Positions 44,300 to 52,978 of a stretch of DNA of 64,000 nucleotides are shown piece after piece. Origin of the DNA: Mesorhizobium sp. C432A (lineage in GTDB: Bacteria > Pseudomonadota > Alphaproteobacteria > Rhizobiales > Rhizobiaceae); assembly GCF_030323145.1 (NCBI RefSeq), contig NZ_CP100470.1:4195001-4259000 (forward strand), given 5' to 3'. The position numbers and the translations under genes are program-made. How positions within the stretch are numbered: position 1 is the first letter of the stretch; each line of letters starts with the position of its first letter. The notes under the pieces are model-generated. The model did no database searches, had not been told where the DNA came from, and worked only from the letters and a program-made list of their open reading frames with translations.

Positions 44300-45004
44300 T
44301 CAGTCGCGCAGAATCATCCGGTCGCCGCGCACGTCGAAACCCGACAGGGAACCGATGAAGTTCATGCCGAGCAGGCTCTGGCTGAGCGCGCCGGGCGCGG
44401 CGACCATCACCTGCATGTTCTTGCGCACGATGCCGCCGATCGCCAGTTCGTCGGTGCGCACCGAAGCGGCGCGTGCCATGCCATTGGCGGTCGAGACCGG
44501 GACGGTGAAGCTCAGCGCGGCCGGATTGAAGCCGGCCGCCTGCGCGTCTTCGGCGGTGAGCACTGTACTGGTCGCGCCGGTATCGACGACGGTGCGGATC
44601 GGCGCGCCGTTGATCGTGATGCGGGCCTCGAAATGGCCGCTGCCGGCCTTGTCCAGGGTCACGGTGGCATGGCCGTCCTCGACGCCGAGCGCCAGCGGGC
44701 TGCCGGGAACGAGGCCCGCCGTCACCCGGCTGGCGAAATCCTGCAACTCGTAGCGGTACTGGTAGCCGGCGACGAGCGCCAGCACGATCAGGGCCCACGT
44801 GCCGAGATTGCGGGCCATGACGCCCAGCGGCCTGCCGGACCGGACAAGGCCGGCGCTGACCAGCAAGCCGATCGCCCCCAGCCAGACCAGACGGCTGAAA
44901 TCGTAATTCTCGATGCCGAACGTGCTGCCGGCGTTGTTGTTGATCATCAGCAGCATCAGCCCGAGGCCGATTGCCGCCATCACGATCCAGAACAGTCGGT
45001 TCAT
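44300..45004 (-). CDS. retropepsin-like aspartic protease, TIGR02281 type
   Basis: Protein of 234 aa with N-terminal membrane helices (LFWIVMAAIGLGLMLLM, then LVWLGAIGLLVSAGLV and ALIVLALVAGYQY). The periplasmic C-terminal domain has the aspartic-protease motif VVDTGATSTVLT with a single catalytic Asp, as in clan AA proteins that dimerise. The family is widespread in alphaproteobacteria. It is 13 bases downstream of a DUF1289 gene and convergent with dusA. Confidence 0.85.
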   Translation of the reverse strand: MNRLFWIVMAAIGLGLMLLMINNNAGSTFGIENYDFSRLVWLGAIGLLVSAGLVRSGRPLGVMARNLGTWALIVLALVAGYQYRYELQDFASRVTAGLVPGSPLALGVEDGHATVTLDKAGSGHFEARITINGAPIRTVVDTGATSTVLTAEDAQAAGFNPAALSFTVPVSTANGMARAASVRTDELAIGGIVRKNMQVMVAAPGALSQSLLGMNFIGSLSGFDVRGDRMILRD

Positions 45005-45017
45005 TGGACCTGCCGCC

Positions 45018-45251
45018 TCAAGAGAGGACGTCGCGCTCGCGCGCCATGCGGCTGCGGCGTGTTTCCCGGCGCGGCCGGCGCTCGACCGTTTCCAATCGGG
45101 CCGGCAACTCGGCCATGACGCTGCGGCGTACCTCCGGCGTCATCCCCATCCAGGCGCCGATTTCATCGCGCGTGCGGCCACAGCCGAAGCAGAAGCCGGT
45201 TTTCATGTCGATCGAACAGACCAGGATGCACGGGGATTCGATGGCCGTCAT
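45018..45251 (-). CDS. DUF1289 domain protein
   Basis: Protein of 77 aa. The conserved DUF1289 pattern ESPCILVCSIDMKTGFCFGCGRTRDEIGAW places four cysteines in the first 25 residues, probably a metal site. Family members are small, cytoplasmic and often next to the TIGR02281 protease, as here. Its ATG is divergent from cobT. Confidence 0.85.
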   Translation of the reverse strand: MTAIESPCILVCSIDMKTGFCFGCGRTRDEIGAWMGMTPEVRRSVMAELPARLETVERRPRRETRRSRMARERDVLS

Positions 45252-45438
45252 GACTTTCTCTTGAAGGTTCCGTCCGGAATCCCTCGTTCCATCTCCACAT
45301 GGTGCAACGGCAAAGCCAATGCAAGCCCTTCGGAATGCGGCGCGGGCAACCGCTTTCGCGCCAATGTCGAGGGGAGTTGTGCCGGCCGGGCAAGGCGGTT
45401 ATGCCGCTGATCAACCACAGGGAATGATCAGGACCGAC

Positions 45439-46437
45439 ATGACCAGCGCGCTGCCCTTCGACGACTTTCGCAATCTGCTGGCGAGCCTGCCGCCTGCCGA
45501 TACAGTCGCGGAAAACAGGGTGCGCACCCTGTTTTCCAAGGCCGACAAGCCGAAAGCCTCGCTTGGCCGCATTGAGGACATCGCCGCCTGGCTTGCTGCC
45601 TGGAGCGGGCGCGCCCCGCCGGCGGTAAACCGGCCCCTGGTGGCGATCTTCGCCGGTAACCATGGCGTGACCCGCCACGGCATCTCGCCGCGCCCTGTCG
45701 CTGAGACCGCAAACGCCGTTGAGCTGTGCGCCGCCGGCGGTGCGGCAATCAACCAGATTTGCGTCGCCAACAATCTTGGCCTCAAGGTGTTCGACCTGGC
45801 GCTGCACATTGCGACCGCCGACATCACCGAGGACGCCGCCCTCGACGAACGCGGCTGCGCCGCCACCATGGCCTTCGGCATGGAAGCCATTGCCGGTGGC
45901 TCCGATCTGATTTGCCTCGGCGATCTCGGCGTCGGCAACTCCACCGTTGCGGCGGCTTTGTGCGCCGCCCTGTTCGGCGGCAGCGGCGCCGACTGGGTCG
46001 GCCCCGGCTCCGGTGCCGACGCGGCCATGCAGGCGCGCAAGGCTGATGTAGTCGATGCAGCCGTCGCCTTCCATGGTGCGGCTCTGAAGGACCCCCTGGA
46101 AGCACTGCGCCGGGTCGGCGGCCGCGAATTCGCGGCCATTGCCGGCGCTATCCTCGCCGCCCGGATGCAGAAAATCCGGGTGCTGCTCGACGGCTTCGCC
46201 GCGACCGCCGCCGCTGCCGTGCTGCACGCCGCCAACCCGGGTGCGCTCGACCATTGCCTGCTGGCCAGTCTGTCGCCGGAGTCCGGCCAAAGGCTTGCCG
46301 CCGAGCGGCTCGGCCTCAGGCCGCTGTTCGATCTCGGCATCAGCCACGGCGAAGGGGTAGGGGCCGCCCTTGCCGCCGGTCTGGTCAAGGCGGCGGCGCT
46401 TACCAGTTCGGGCATGGCGGCGGCGGTCAAAGCCTAG
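45439..46437 (+). CDS. cobT: nicotinate-nucleotide-dimethylbenzimidazole phosphoribosyltransferase CobT
   Basis: About 332 aa from the ATG at 45439 (45424 is an alternative start); the open frame begins earlier without coding-like sequence. It transfers phosphoribose from nicotinate mononucleotide to dimethylbenzimidazole in cobalamin nucleotide-loop assembly. Motifs include PLVAIFAGNHGVTRHGIS, GDLGVGNSTVAAAL and the C-terminal catalytic Glu in ISHGEGVGAALA. No cobalamin riboswitch was recognised upstream. It is divergent from the DUF1289 gene. Confidence 0.93.
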   Translation: MTSALPFDDFRNLLASLPPADTVAENRVRTLFSKADKPKASLGRIEDIAAWLAAWSGRAPPAVNRPLVAIFAGNHGVTRHGISPRPVAETANAVELCAAGGAAINQICVANNLGLKVFDLALHIATADITEDAALDERGCAATMAFGMEAIAGGSDLICLGDLGVGNSTVAAALCAALFGGSGADWVGPGSGADAAMQARKADVVDAAVAFHGAALKDPLEALRRVGGREFAAIAGAILAARMQKIRVLLDGFAATAAAAVLHAANPGALDHCLLASLSPESGQRLAAERLGLRPLFDLGISHGEGVGAALAAGLVKAAALTSSGMAAAVKA

Positions 46438-46446
46438 AACAAGCTG

Positions 46447-47970
46447 TCAACGTCGGCGGGCCGCCGCCACGGTCTTGGTTGGCAGCGCCGGCAGTTCCTC
46501 CATCACTCGGGCGAGCGGGAAGATGGCGATTGCCTCGGTGCCTTCGCGCAATTTCGACTGAAGTTCGAATTCGCCGCCATGCATGGCGAGCAGGCCCTGC
46601 ACAATCGGCAGTCCGAGCCCGGTGCCCTGTTCGGCGCTCTTGATGGCGATCGAGCCCTGGCCGAAGGCGGACAGCACGATCGGGATTTCGTCTTCCGGTA
46701 TGCCCGGCCCATTGTCCTTGACCGAAATGTACTGGCCACCGCCCGCCGTCCAGCCGACGCGCACGCGAACTTCGCCGCCGGTGGCGGTGAATTTGATGGC
46801 GTTGGACAGGAGGTTGAGCGTGATCTGCCGCACCGCGCGCTCGTCGGCGAACAGCCGCGGCAGGGCACTTTCGAAATCCTGGACGATGCGGATGTCCTTG
46901 TTGCGCGCCTTCAATTCCATCATGTGGCAGCAATCTTCGGCGATGTTGAGCAGCATTACCGGCTCTTCGTTGAGCTGATAGCGGCCGGCCTCGATGCGCG
47001 ACAGATCGAGGATTTCGTTGATCAGGTCGAGCAGATGCTGGCCGGAATCGTGCACGTCGCGGGCGTAGTCGCGATAGGTCGGGTTGCTCATCGGCCCGAG
47101 CACCTCATTGGCCATCACCTCGGAAAAACCGAGAATGGCGTTGAGGGGCGTCCTGAGCTCATGGCTCATAGAAGCAAGGAAGCGCGACTTCGCCAGATTG
47201 GCGTCTTCGGCCCGCCGACGAGCTTCGTCCGACATCGATTTCGCGGTCTCCACCTCGGCGAGCAGCGCATCCTTTTCGGAGCGGAAGGACAGAAGTATCA
47301 GCGACGAGCGGTTGAGATGGCGCGCGATATAGGCAAAGAACGGCAATGCCGCGACCAGCAGGGCGACCATGATCGTCCCGACCGGCACCCAAAATTTCGT
47401 TTCAGCATAGGCATAGACCGCCACCGGAACGACGAAGGTGGCAAGCAGCGAGCCGCGCAAGGACGACGCCATGATAGCGGTCGTCGCCATGGCCAGCAGT
47501 AGCACCATCGCCTTGGCCACCTGGAACTGGTCGATCTGGCAGGTGGCGCAGCCGAGCCAGGCGAACCACGCCCAGCCGAGGCCGCACAGCGAATGGCCGA
47601 TCAGGAAATCCCTGCGGGTGCGAACAGGGTTGAGCTCGGCGGCTTCGGTGCGGCCGACGCGCCGCGCCATGAAGGCGACGATCGAATAGCAGATCAGGGT
47701 GAACAGCGCCCAGACGCTGATCTGTTTGTCCACACCGGCCAGCAGCCCGGCCGCCGCGACCGCCAACACCAGCAGTGGGATGACGGCTGCGCCGCCCACC
47801 ATGGTCCCGGCGTGCAGCTTCAGCAGCTCGCGGTCGAAGTCGAGATTGCCGACCTGCTGCGAAAGACGGTCGCGCGTCTTGCGCACCGCGCGCGCCACAT
47901 CGCTGTTGCGGTGCGGTTTCCGGCGGTCCACAATGAATTTATCCGCTGTGTTCGAGCGTAGCAGAGGCAT
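46447..47970 (-). CDS. sensor histidine kinase, PleC/PdhS-like
   Basis: Protein of 507 aa. Residues about 55-215 are hydrophobic (six helices), followed by a coiled coil (EKDALLAEVETAKSMSDEARRRAEDANLAKS) and HisKA with His270 in SMSHELRTPLNAILGFSEVM. HATPase motifs: N box NLLSNAIKFT, G1 VKDNGPGI, G2 GTGLGLPI. The HisKA sequence matches the PleC/PdhS group that phosphorylates DivK in alphaproteobacteria. No response regulator gene is adjacent, also typical of that group. Signal unknown. Confidence 0.88.
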   Translation of the reverse strand: MPLLRSNTADKFIVDRRKPHRNSDVARAVRKTRDRLSQQVGNLDFDRELLKLHAGTMVGGAAVIPLLVLAVAAAGLLAGVDKQISVWALFTLICYSIVAFMARRVGRTEAAELNPVRTRRDFLIGHSLCGLGWAWFAWLGCATCQIDQFQVAKAMVLLLAMATTAIMASSLRGSLLATFVVPVAVYAYAETKFWVPVGTIMVALLVAALPFFAYIARHLNRSSLILLSFRSEKDALLAEVETAKSMSDEARRRAEDANLAKSRFLASMSHELRTPLNAILGFSEVMANEVLGPMSNPTYRDYARDVHDSGQHLLDLINEILDLSRIEAGRYQLNEEPVMLLNIAEDCCHMMELKARNKDIRIVQDFESALPRLFADERAVRQITLNLLSNAIKFTATGGEVRVRVGWTAGGGQYISVKDNGPGIPEDEIPIVLSAFGQGSIAIKSAEQGTGLGLPIVQGLLAMHGGEFELQSKLREGTEAIAIFPLARVMEELPALPTKTVAAARRR

Positions 47971-48045
47971 GGAAACTTCGATTTATGCGCGCAGCGATCT
48001 CAATTCGTTAAGCTACGTTCGAATGATTAAGAGACTGTTTGCCAT

Positions 48046-48669
48046 ATGAGCCGTTCGTGGTCGCCAAGGCCGCGCCGGCGATACTATCCGCCGCCGCCGC
48101 GAAGCCTGTGGCGCAAGCTGCTGGATTACGCGCTGACGTTCATTCTGCTCGGCCTGCTGATCCTGCTCGCCGCACGCCTCGACCGTTTCGAGACGCGCAA
48201 GGCGCAAGGGGCGGCGATCGTCAACGATGGCGATTCACTCACTCTTGGCACCGAACGTATCCGCATGCGCGGCATCGACGCTCCGGAATACCAGCAGATC
48301 TGCCGTAGGGATGGCGCAGACTACGCCTGCGGCAGGCTGGCGCGCCAGGCGCTGGTGCAGCTGATATCAGGCAATCCGGTGACCTGCAGCGGCTGGCAGC
48401 GCGACCGCTACGGCCGCCTGCTCGGCGATTGCAAGGCCGGCGGCAAGGATCTCAACCGGGCCCAGGTCGAGGCCGGCTGGGCCATTGCCTATGGCGATTT
48501 CGACACCGAGCAGGGCATTGCCCGCGCCGGCAAGGTTGGCATCTGGGCCGGCACGTTCGATGAGCCGCAAGACTGGCGCGAAAGCCACCACGGCGGCCCG
48601 CTCGAAAGAAAGCACGGCACGCTGGCTTCGGTCGGTGACGCCTTGCGAGAGATGTTTCGCTTCTGGTGA
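48046..48669 (+). CDS. thermonuclease (SNase-like) family protein
   Basis: Protein of 207 aa. A basic N-terminus (residues 1-25) leads into a membrane helix (LLDYALTFILLGLLILLAA), probably a signal anchor. The SNase domain follows: GDSLTLGTERIRMRGIDAPEYQQ contains the catalytic Arg and Glu, and RDRYGRLLG the second Arg. Predicted to be a secreted or membrane-anchored nuclease. It is divergent from the kinase gene with about 75 bases between. Confidence 0.85.
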   Translation: MSRSWSPRPRRRYYPPPPRSLWRKLLDYALTFILLGLLILLAARLDRFETRKAQGAAIVNDGDSLTLGTERIRMRGIDAPEYQQICRRDGADYACGRLARQALVQLISGNPVTCSGWQRDRYGRLLGDCKAGGKDLNRAQVEAGWAIAYGDFDTEQGIARAGKVGIWAGTFDEPQDWRESHHGGPLERKHGTLASVGDALREMFRFW

Positions 48670-48707
48670 CGAGCACTATAGTTGAAGGACCATATCGGGA
48701 GGAAAGC

Positions 48708-49319
48708 ATGAAACTGTTCGATGGCGGCCGCGCCCCCAATCCGCGGCGCGTGCGGGTTTTCCTCGCCGAGAAGGGCATCGCAGTACCACTGGTGCCGGTC
48801 GATATGGGTGCGATGGGGCACAAGCAGGAGCCGGTCAGGTCGCGCAACCCGCTGCAGCGGCTGCCGGTGCTCGAGCTCGACGACGGTACCATCCTCACCG
48901 AATCCGTCGCCATCTGCCGCTATTTCGAGGAACTGCATCCCGAACCCGCGCTGTTCGGGCAAGGCGCGCTCGGCAAGGCCAAGGTCGAGATGTGGCAAAG
49001 GCGCATGGAGTTCAATCTGCTCAGCTGCGTCGCCCAGGCTTTTCGCCACATCCATCCGGCGATGAAGGAATGGGAAATTCCGCAGATCCCCGAATGGGGC
49101 GAGGCCAACAAGGCGAAAGCGGTCGAATTCCTGAAACTGCTCGACCCCGAACTGGCAAACCGCGAATTCGCCGCCGGTGACGCCTATTCGATCGCCGATA
49201 TCACCGGCATGATCGCCATGGATTTCATGAAACCGGCGCGCATCAAAGTGCCGGACGAGTGCACAAACGTGCTGCGCTGGTACAGCGCCGTCTCCAGCCG
49301 TCCGAGCGCTTCCGCCTGA
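48708..49319 (+). CDS. glutathione S-transferase family protein
   Basis: About 203 aa from the ATG at 48708, preceded by GGGAGGAAAGC. Thioredoxin-like N-terminal domain (KLFDGGRAPNPRRVRVFLAEKGI), with LPVLELDDGTILTESVAICRYFEEL as the cis-Pro/glutathione segment. The helical C-terminal domain includes FAAGDAYSIADITGMIAMDF. Cytosolic. Its stop overlaps the start of the UDG gene (TGATG), so the two are co-translated. Confidence 0.9.
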   Translation: MKLFDGGRAPNPRRVRVFLAEKGIAVPLVPVDMGAMGHKQEPVRSRNPLQRLPVLELDDGTILTESVAICRYFEELHPEPALFGQGALGKAKVEMWQRRMEFNLLSCVAQAFRHIHPAMKEWEIPQIPEWGEANKAKAVEFLKLLDPELANREFAAGDAYSIADITGMIAMDFMKPARIKVPDECTNVLRWYSAVSSRPSASA

Positions 49320-49936
49320 TGGAGGCGGAACTCGAACGCTTGACGGCAAAGGTCCGCGCCTGCCGCATCTGCGTCGACACTCCGGTCGGCAGGCCACTGC
49401 CGCACGAGCCGCGCCCGGTGCTGCTGCCATCATCCAGCGCCCGCATCCTGCTCGCCGGCCAGGCGCCAGGCACAAAGGTGCATTCGTCTGGCATGCCGTT
49501 CACCGACGCGTCCGGCGACCGGCTGCGAAGCTGGCTGGGCGTAACCAGCGAGGAATTCTACGACACGGAAAAATTCGCCATCGTGCCGATGGGCTTTTGC
49601 TTCCCCGGCCAGGACGCCAAGGGCGGCGACCTGCCGCCGCGCCGAGAATGCGCGCTGGCCTGGCGCGCGCCGCTGATGGCGCTGATGCCGCAGATCGACC
49701 TCGTTTTGACAATCGGCTCCTACGCGCAATCCTGGCATATGGGCGCCACGCGCCGGCCGTCGCTGACCGAAACCGTGAAGGACTGGCGCACCATCTGGGA
49801 TGCGCCGGCCAGCCTGAAAGTGCTGCCGCTGCCACACCCGTCATGGCGCAACTCAGGATGGCTGAAGCAGAATCCATGGTTTGAAATGGATTTGCTGCCG
49901 TTTCTGAGATCGGAAATCCGCTATCGCATAGATTAG
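49319..49936 (+). CDS. uracil-DNA glycosylase family protein (Fe-S family 4/5-like)
   Basis: About 205 aa from the ATG at 49319, overlapping the GST stop by one base. UDG motif A is GQAPG (about residues 47-51) and motif B is LPHPSWRN. Cysteines at about 15, 18, 94 and 111 have the spacing used for the 4Fe-4S cluster of family 4/5 UDGs. It would remove uracil from DNA at the start of base excision repair. Confidence 0.85.
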   Translation: MEAELERLTAKVRACRICVDTPVGRPLPHEPRPVLLPSSSARILLAGQAPGTKVHSSGMPFTDASGDRLRSWLGVTSEEFYDTEKFAIVPMGFCFPGQDAKGGDLPPRRECALAWRAPLMALMPQIDLVLTIGSYAQSWHMGATRRPSLTETVKDWRTIWDAPASLKVLPLPHPSWRNSGWLKQNPWFEMDLLPFLRSEIRYRID

Positions 49937-50079
49937 ACTTTAAGCAAGATATCACTCGCTTTTGTGCCATCCGGCAGAATTTCTTTCTTGTGAAAGGTCG
50001 AAATAAGAGGGAGTATAGCCAATCTATTCCCAAAGCGCGTCGCGCCCGAGGGAACGCGGCCTGCACCAGGAGCACCTCA

Positions 50080-50571
50080 ATGGATCGCCTCGACAGAAAA
50101 ATTCTCCGCCTCCTGCAGGAGGACGCGACGCTCGCGGTTGCCGATGTCGCCAAGAAAGTCGGCCTGTCGACGACGCCGTGCTGGCGCCGCATCCAGAAGC
50201 TGGAGGAAGAGGGAGTCATCAAGCGGCGGGTCGCCATCCTCGACCACGAAAAGGTCAATGTGCGCGTCACCGTCTTCGTGTCGATCCGCACCAATTCGCA
50301 CAGCCATGAATGGCTGCGGCGTTTCTCGGAAGTCATCCAGGAATTTCCCGAAGTTGTCGAATTCTACCGCATGAGCGGCGACGTCGACTATCTCCTGCGC
50401 GTCGTGGTGCCCGATATCGCCGCCTATGACGCCTTCTACAAGCGGCTGATCGCCAAGATCGAGATCCGCGACGTGTCGTCGTCCTTCGCCATGGAGCAGA
50501 TCAAGTACACGACCGAAATGCCGCTCGACTACATGCTGCTGGACAAGGAATCCGGCGCCAACGCGGCCTGA
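50080..50571 (+). CDS. Lrp/AsnC-family transcriptional regulator
   Basis: About 163 aa from the ATG at 50080, with CAGGAG upstream; longer in-frame starts lack coding character. The N-terminal HTH (LDRKILRLLQEDATLAVADVAKKVGLSTTPCWRRIQKLEEEGVI) is followed by the RAM ligand domain (VTVFVSIRTNSHSHEWLRRFSEVIQEFPEVVEFYRMSGDVDYLLRV). It probably responds to an amino acid. Convergent with the DUF3299 gene. Confidence 0.92.
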   Translation: MDRLDRKILRLLQEDATLAVADVAKKVGLSTTPCWRRIQKLEEEGVIKRRVAILDHEKVNVRVTVFVSIRTNSHSHEWLRRFSEVIQEFPEVVEFYRMSGDVDYLLRVVVPDIAAYDAFYKRLIAKIEIRDVSSSFAMEQIKYTTEMPLDYMLLDKESGANAA

Positions 50572-50619
50572 GCGCGGTTGTCCGTGACTGGGTGGTGACG
50601 CTGCACAAGCAGGCGGCGC

Positions 50620-51189
50620 TTAGTTTTTCTTTTTGTTGAGGAAACTCCAGGGCGAGTTGACCGGCAGCGTGATCGTGTCCGGCACCGTGTCGACTGCCAC
50701 CACATCGGCTTTGCGTACGGTGTAGCCGGACTGGATGATGCTGACGCCGTCGAGAATGAACAACTGGCTCTTCTCCAAGCCGGGCCGCAAGGCGCCGGTC
50801 ACGGCAACCGACTCATAGGCCTGCGACATCTTGTAGGGACGGGCCGGCGTCACCAGCACGATCTGGTTGGGCGGCGGCGTCGGCATGTGGCTGCAAGCGC
50901 CTGTCCACGGCACCAGCAGGAACTGGTAGACGAGATCGCCATCACGGTCGACCGGCAATGCATAGCCGGCTAATTGTACCGTCTTGTCCTGCAGGTTGAG
51001 CGACAATGTCTCGCCACGATCGGGCAGTTTTGCCGCAATCATCGGCAGGCCGGCATCTTCGGCCACCGCCTGCGTCGCCGGGCGGAGATCCTTCCAAAAG
51101 ATATGCGCGGTTTGCGCTGAGGCGTCGAAGGTACCGGCTGTCAACAACGCGGCTGCAAGCGCGAGGGTCGATTGGAGATGTTTGGTCAT
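50620..51189 (-). CDS. DUF3299 periplasmic protein
   Basis: Protein of 189 aa with a signal peptide (LQSTLALAAALLTAGTFDASAQ). The DUF3299 core shows VQLAGYALPVDRDGDLVYQFLLVPWTGACSHMPTPPPNQIVLV, with a Cys-His pair (CSH) that could bind metal. Some members are linked to metal or ABC-type export systems; none is adjacent here. Function unknown. Confidence 0.8.
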   Translation of the reverse strand: MTKHLQSTLALAAALLTAGTFDASAQTAHIFWKDLRPATQAVAEDAGLPMIAAKLPDRGETLSLNLQDKTVQLAGYALPVDRDGDLVYQFLLVPWTGACSHMPTPPPNQIVLVTPARPYKMSQAYESVAVTGALRPGLEKSQLFILDGVSIIQSGYTVRKADVVAVDTVPDTITLPVNSPWSFLNKKKN

Positions 51190-51291
51190 AGGCCGAGTAA
51201 AGACGTCCTGGCCAATTGCGTCAACGCTTGAGCCGCATCATATGTCTGCGAGAGCCGGCGGCCAGGTTGCGTCGGCAAACGGGTTGCCAGG

Positions 51292-51996
51292 TCAGCCTTT
51301 TCTGGCGGCGATCCGCTCGATGATCTTGGCATTGGTGAGTTCCCGTACGGCGTCCTTGCCAATCCAGCGCGCCGTCTTGTCGGCCGACTGGGCCAGTCGT
51401 TCGGCGACGGCAAGGGCAGCGCCGTGCATCTCCAACGATCGCTTTCCGATCGAACGAAGCGCCCAGTTTACCGCCTTCTTCACGAAATTGCGGCTGTCGG
51501 TGGCATGCGCTTCGATGATCGGCAGGAAGCCGAGGAAAGTCGCCACCGGCTCCTGCTTCCGGTGCACGACGGACCACGCCATCATCGCAAAGGCCGTGCG
51601 TCGAACAAACTCGTGCTCGTCCGCCGCGAACTCTTCGATCAGCTCCTTCCAGGCGTTCGTGTCGACGAAGAGATCGGAGACGCCGTCGACGATATCCCAG
51701 GAATCGAAGGCCGCGGCCCATTGTCGTGCATCCGCGGCTGAGAAGCGCTTCGGGTCGGCCGTGACGGAAGCGATGAACTGCGCCTCCATGATGCCGGTCT
51801 GCCAAAGCTCGAAAGCACGCTCGTGGTTGCGCTTGATCTTTTTGGCGACCTGCCGCTGCACGCCATGCGAGATGCCGAGCGCGCGCTCGGTCTTGATACC
51901 GTAGCGCAACATGCCGCGGCGATTGTCCTCCGAGCCGATCGAGCGCAAATGGGCGACGATCTCATCGGCGCTCGATTGGGGCGAAAGCTCGGCCAT
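51292..51996 (-). CDS. DNA alkylation repair protein (AlkD-like HEAT repeats)
   Basis: Protein of 234 aa, all-helical. The sequence follows AlkD-like glycosylases: MAELSPQSSADEIVAHLRSIGSEDNRRGMLRYGI, the helix GVQRQVAKKIKRNHERAFELW, and SWDIVDGVSDLFVDTNAW. AlkD proteins excise bulky or positively charged alkylated bases. It is 9 bases upstream of the dehydrogenase gene boundary, in the same orientation. Confidence 0.85.
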   Translation of the reverse strand: MAELSPQSSADEIVAHLRSIGSEDNRRGMLRYGIKTERALGISHGVQRQVAKKIKRNHERAFELWQTGIMEAQFIASVTADPKRFSAADARQWAAAFDSWDIVDGVSDLFVDTNAWKELIEEFAADEHEFVRRTAFAMMAWSVVHRKQEPVATFLGFLPIIEAHATDSRNFVKKAVNWALRSIGKRSLEMHGAALAVAERLAQSADKTARWIGKDAVRELTNAKIIERIAARKG

Positions 51997-52005
51997 TGCG
52001 AACGC

Positions 52006-52875
52006 CTATTTTTCCAGGCGCGCCAGCAGGGACGAGGTGTCCCAGCGCTTGCCGCCCATCGCCTGCACATCCTTGTAGAACTGGTCGACAAGGGCGGTCA
52101 CCGGCAGTCTGGCGCCATTGCGGTCGGCTTCATCGAGGCAGATGCCGAGATCCTTGCGCATCCAGTCGACGGCAAAGCCGAAATCATATTTACCGGCGTT
52201 CATCGTCTTGTGTCGGTTCTCCATCTGCCATGACCCGGCAGCGCCCTTGGAAATCACCTCGATGACCTTCTCGATGTCGAGCCCGGCCTTCTTGCCGAAA
52301 TGGATGCCTTCGGCCAGTCCCTGAACCAGCCCGGCAATGGTGATCTGATTGATCATCTTCGTGAGCTGGCCGGCGCCCGACGGACCCATCAGCCCGACCA
52401 TGCGGGCAAAGGCGTCGATGACCGGCCTGGCCTTGTCGAAGGCAGCCTGCTCGCCGCCGACCATCACCGTCAGCACGCCGTTCTCGGCGCCCGCCTGGCC
52501 GCCGGAAACCGGCGCGTCGAGGAAGGAAAAGCCAGCCTTTTCAGCGGCGTCGGCCAGTTCGCGCGCGACTTCGGCCGAAGCGGTGGTGTTGTCGATGAAG
52601 ACGGAGCCTTTTTTCATCGCGGCGAAGGCGCCATCGGCCCCGGTCGTCACCGAGCGCAGATCGTCGTCATTGCCGACGCAGGAGAAGACGAAATCCTGGC
52701 CCTCTGCGGCGTCCGCCGGCGTCAAAGCAAGCTTGCCGCCATGCTGGGCCACCCATTGTTCCGCCTTCGCCGCGGTGCGGTTGTAGACGGTGACGTCGTG
52801 GCCGCCTTTGTTCCTGAGGTGCCCGGCCATGGGATAGCCCATCACGCCAAGACCGAGAAATGCCACAGATGCCAT
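52006..52875 (-). CDS. NAD(P)-dependent beta-hydroxyacid dehydrogenase (3-hydroxyisobutyrate dehydrogenase family)
   Basis: Protein of 289 aa with the Rossmann motif VAFLGLGVMGYPMAGHL at the N-terminus, substrate motif DAPVSGGQAGAENGVLTVMVGG and catalytic Lys in GAGQLTKMINQ. It could be HIBADH, tartronate semialdehyde reductase or a succinic semialdehyde reductase; context does not decide. Same strand as the AlkD gene. Confidence 0.85.
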   Translation of the reverse strand: MASVAFLGLGVMGYPMAGHLRNKGGHDVTVYNRTAAKAEQWVAQHGGKLALTPADAAEGQDFVFSCVGNDDDLRSVTTGADGAFAAMKKGSVFIDNTTASAEVARELADAAEKAGFSFLDAPVSGGQAGAENGVLTVMVGGEQAAFDKARPVIDAFARMVGLMGPSGAGQLTKMINQITIAGLVQGLAEGIHFGKKAGLDIEKVIEVISKGAAGSWQMENRHKTMNAGKYDFGFAVDWMRKDLGICLDEADRNGARLPVTALVDQFYKDVQAMGGKRWDTSSLLARLEK

Positions 52876-52978
52876 GGGTTTGCCCTTCAGACGGAACGGA
52901 GTTGTCTTGGACAGCTCTAGGCTCTACGCGCCATTCGTCAAGACGCGCATGAGCCGATCGACTGGTACAGCCGAACGC

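Noticed and set aside
43041..44798. 585-codon minus-strand open frame across dusA
   Set aside because: It is an antisense shadow of dusA and of the integrase/protease ends, without recognisable protein features.
45252..45438. Possible cobalamin riboswitch upstream of cobT
   Set aside because: The conserved B12-box and core sequences were not found; only loosely similar GC-rich segments.
45163..46430. Long open frames on the minus strand across cobT
   Set aside because: They are antisense shadows of cobT in GC-rich DNA; their translations are Ala/Arg/Gly-rich with no domain.
49937..49975. Terminator-like hairpin after the UDG gene
   Set aside because: AAGCAAG and CTCGCTT pair with a mismatch and the T-run is short; too weak to list.
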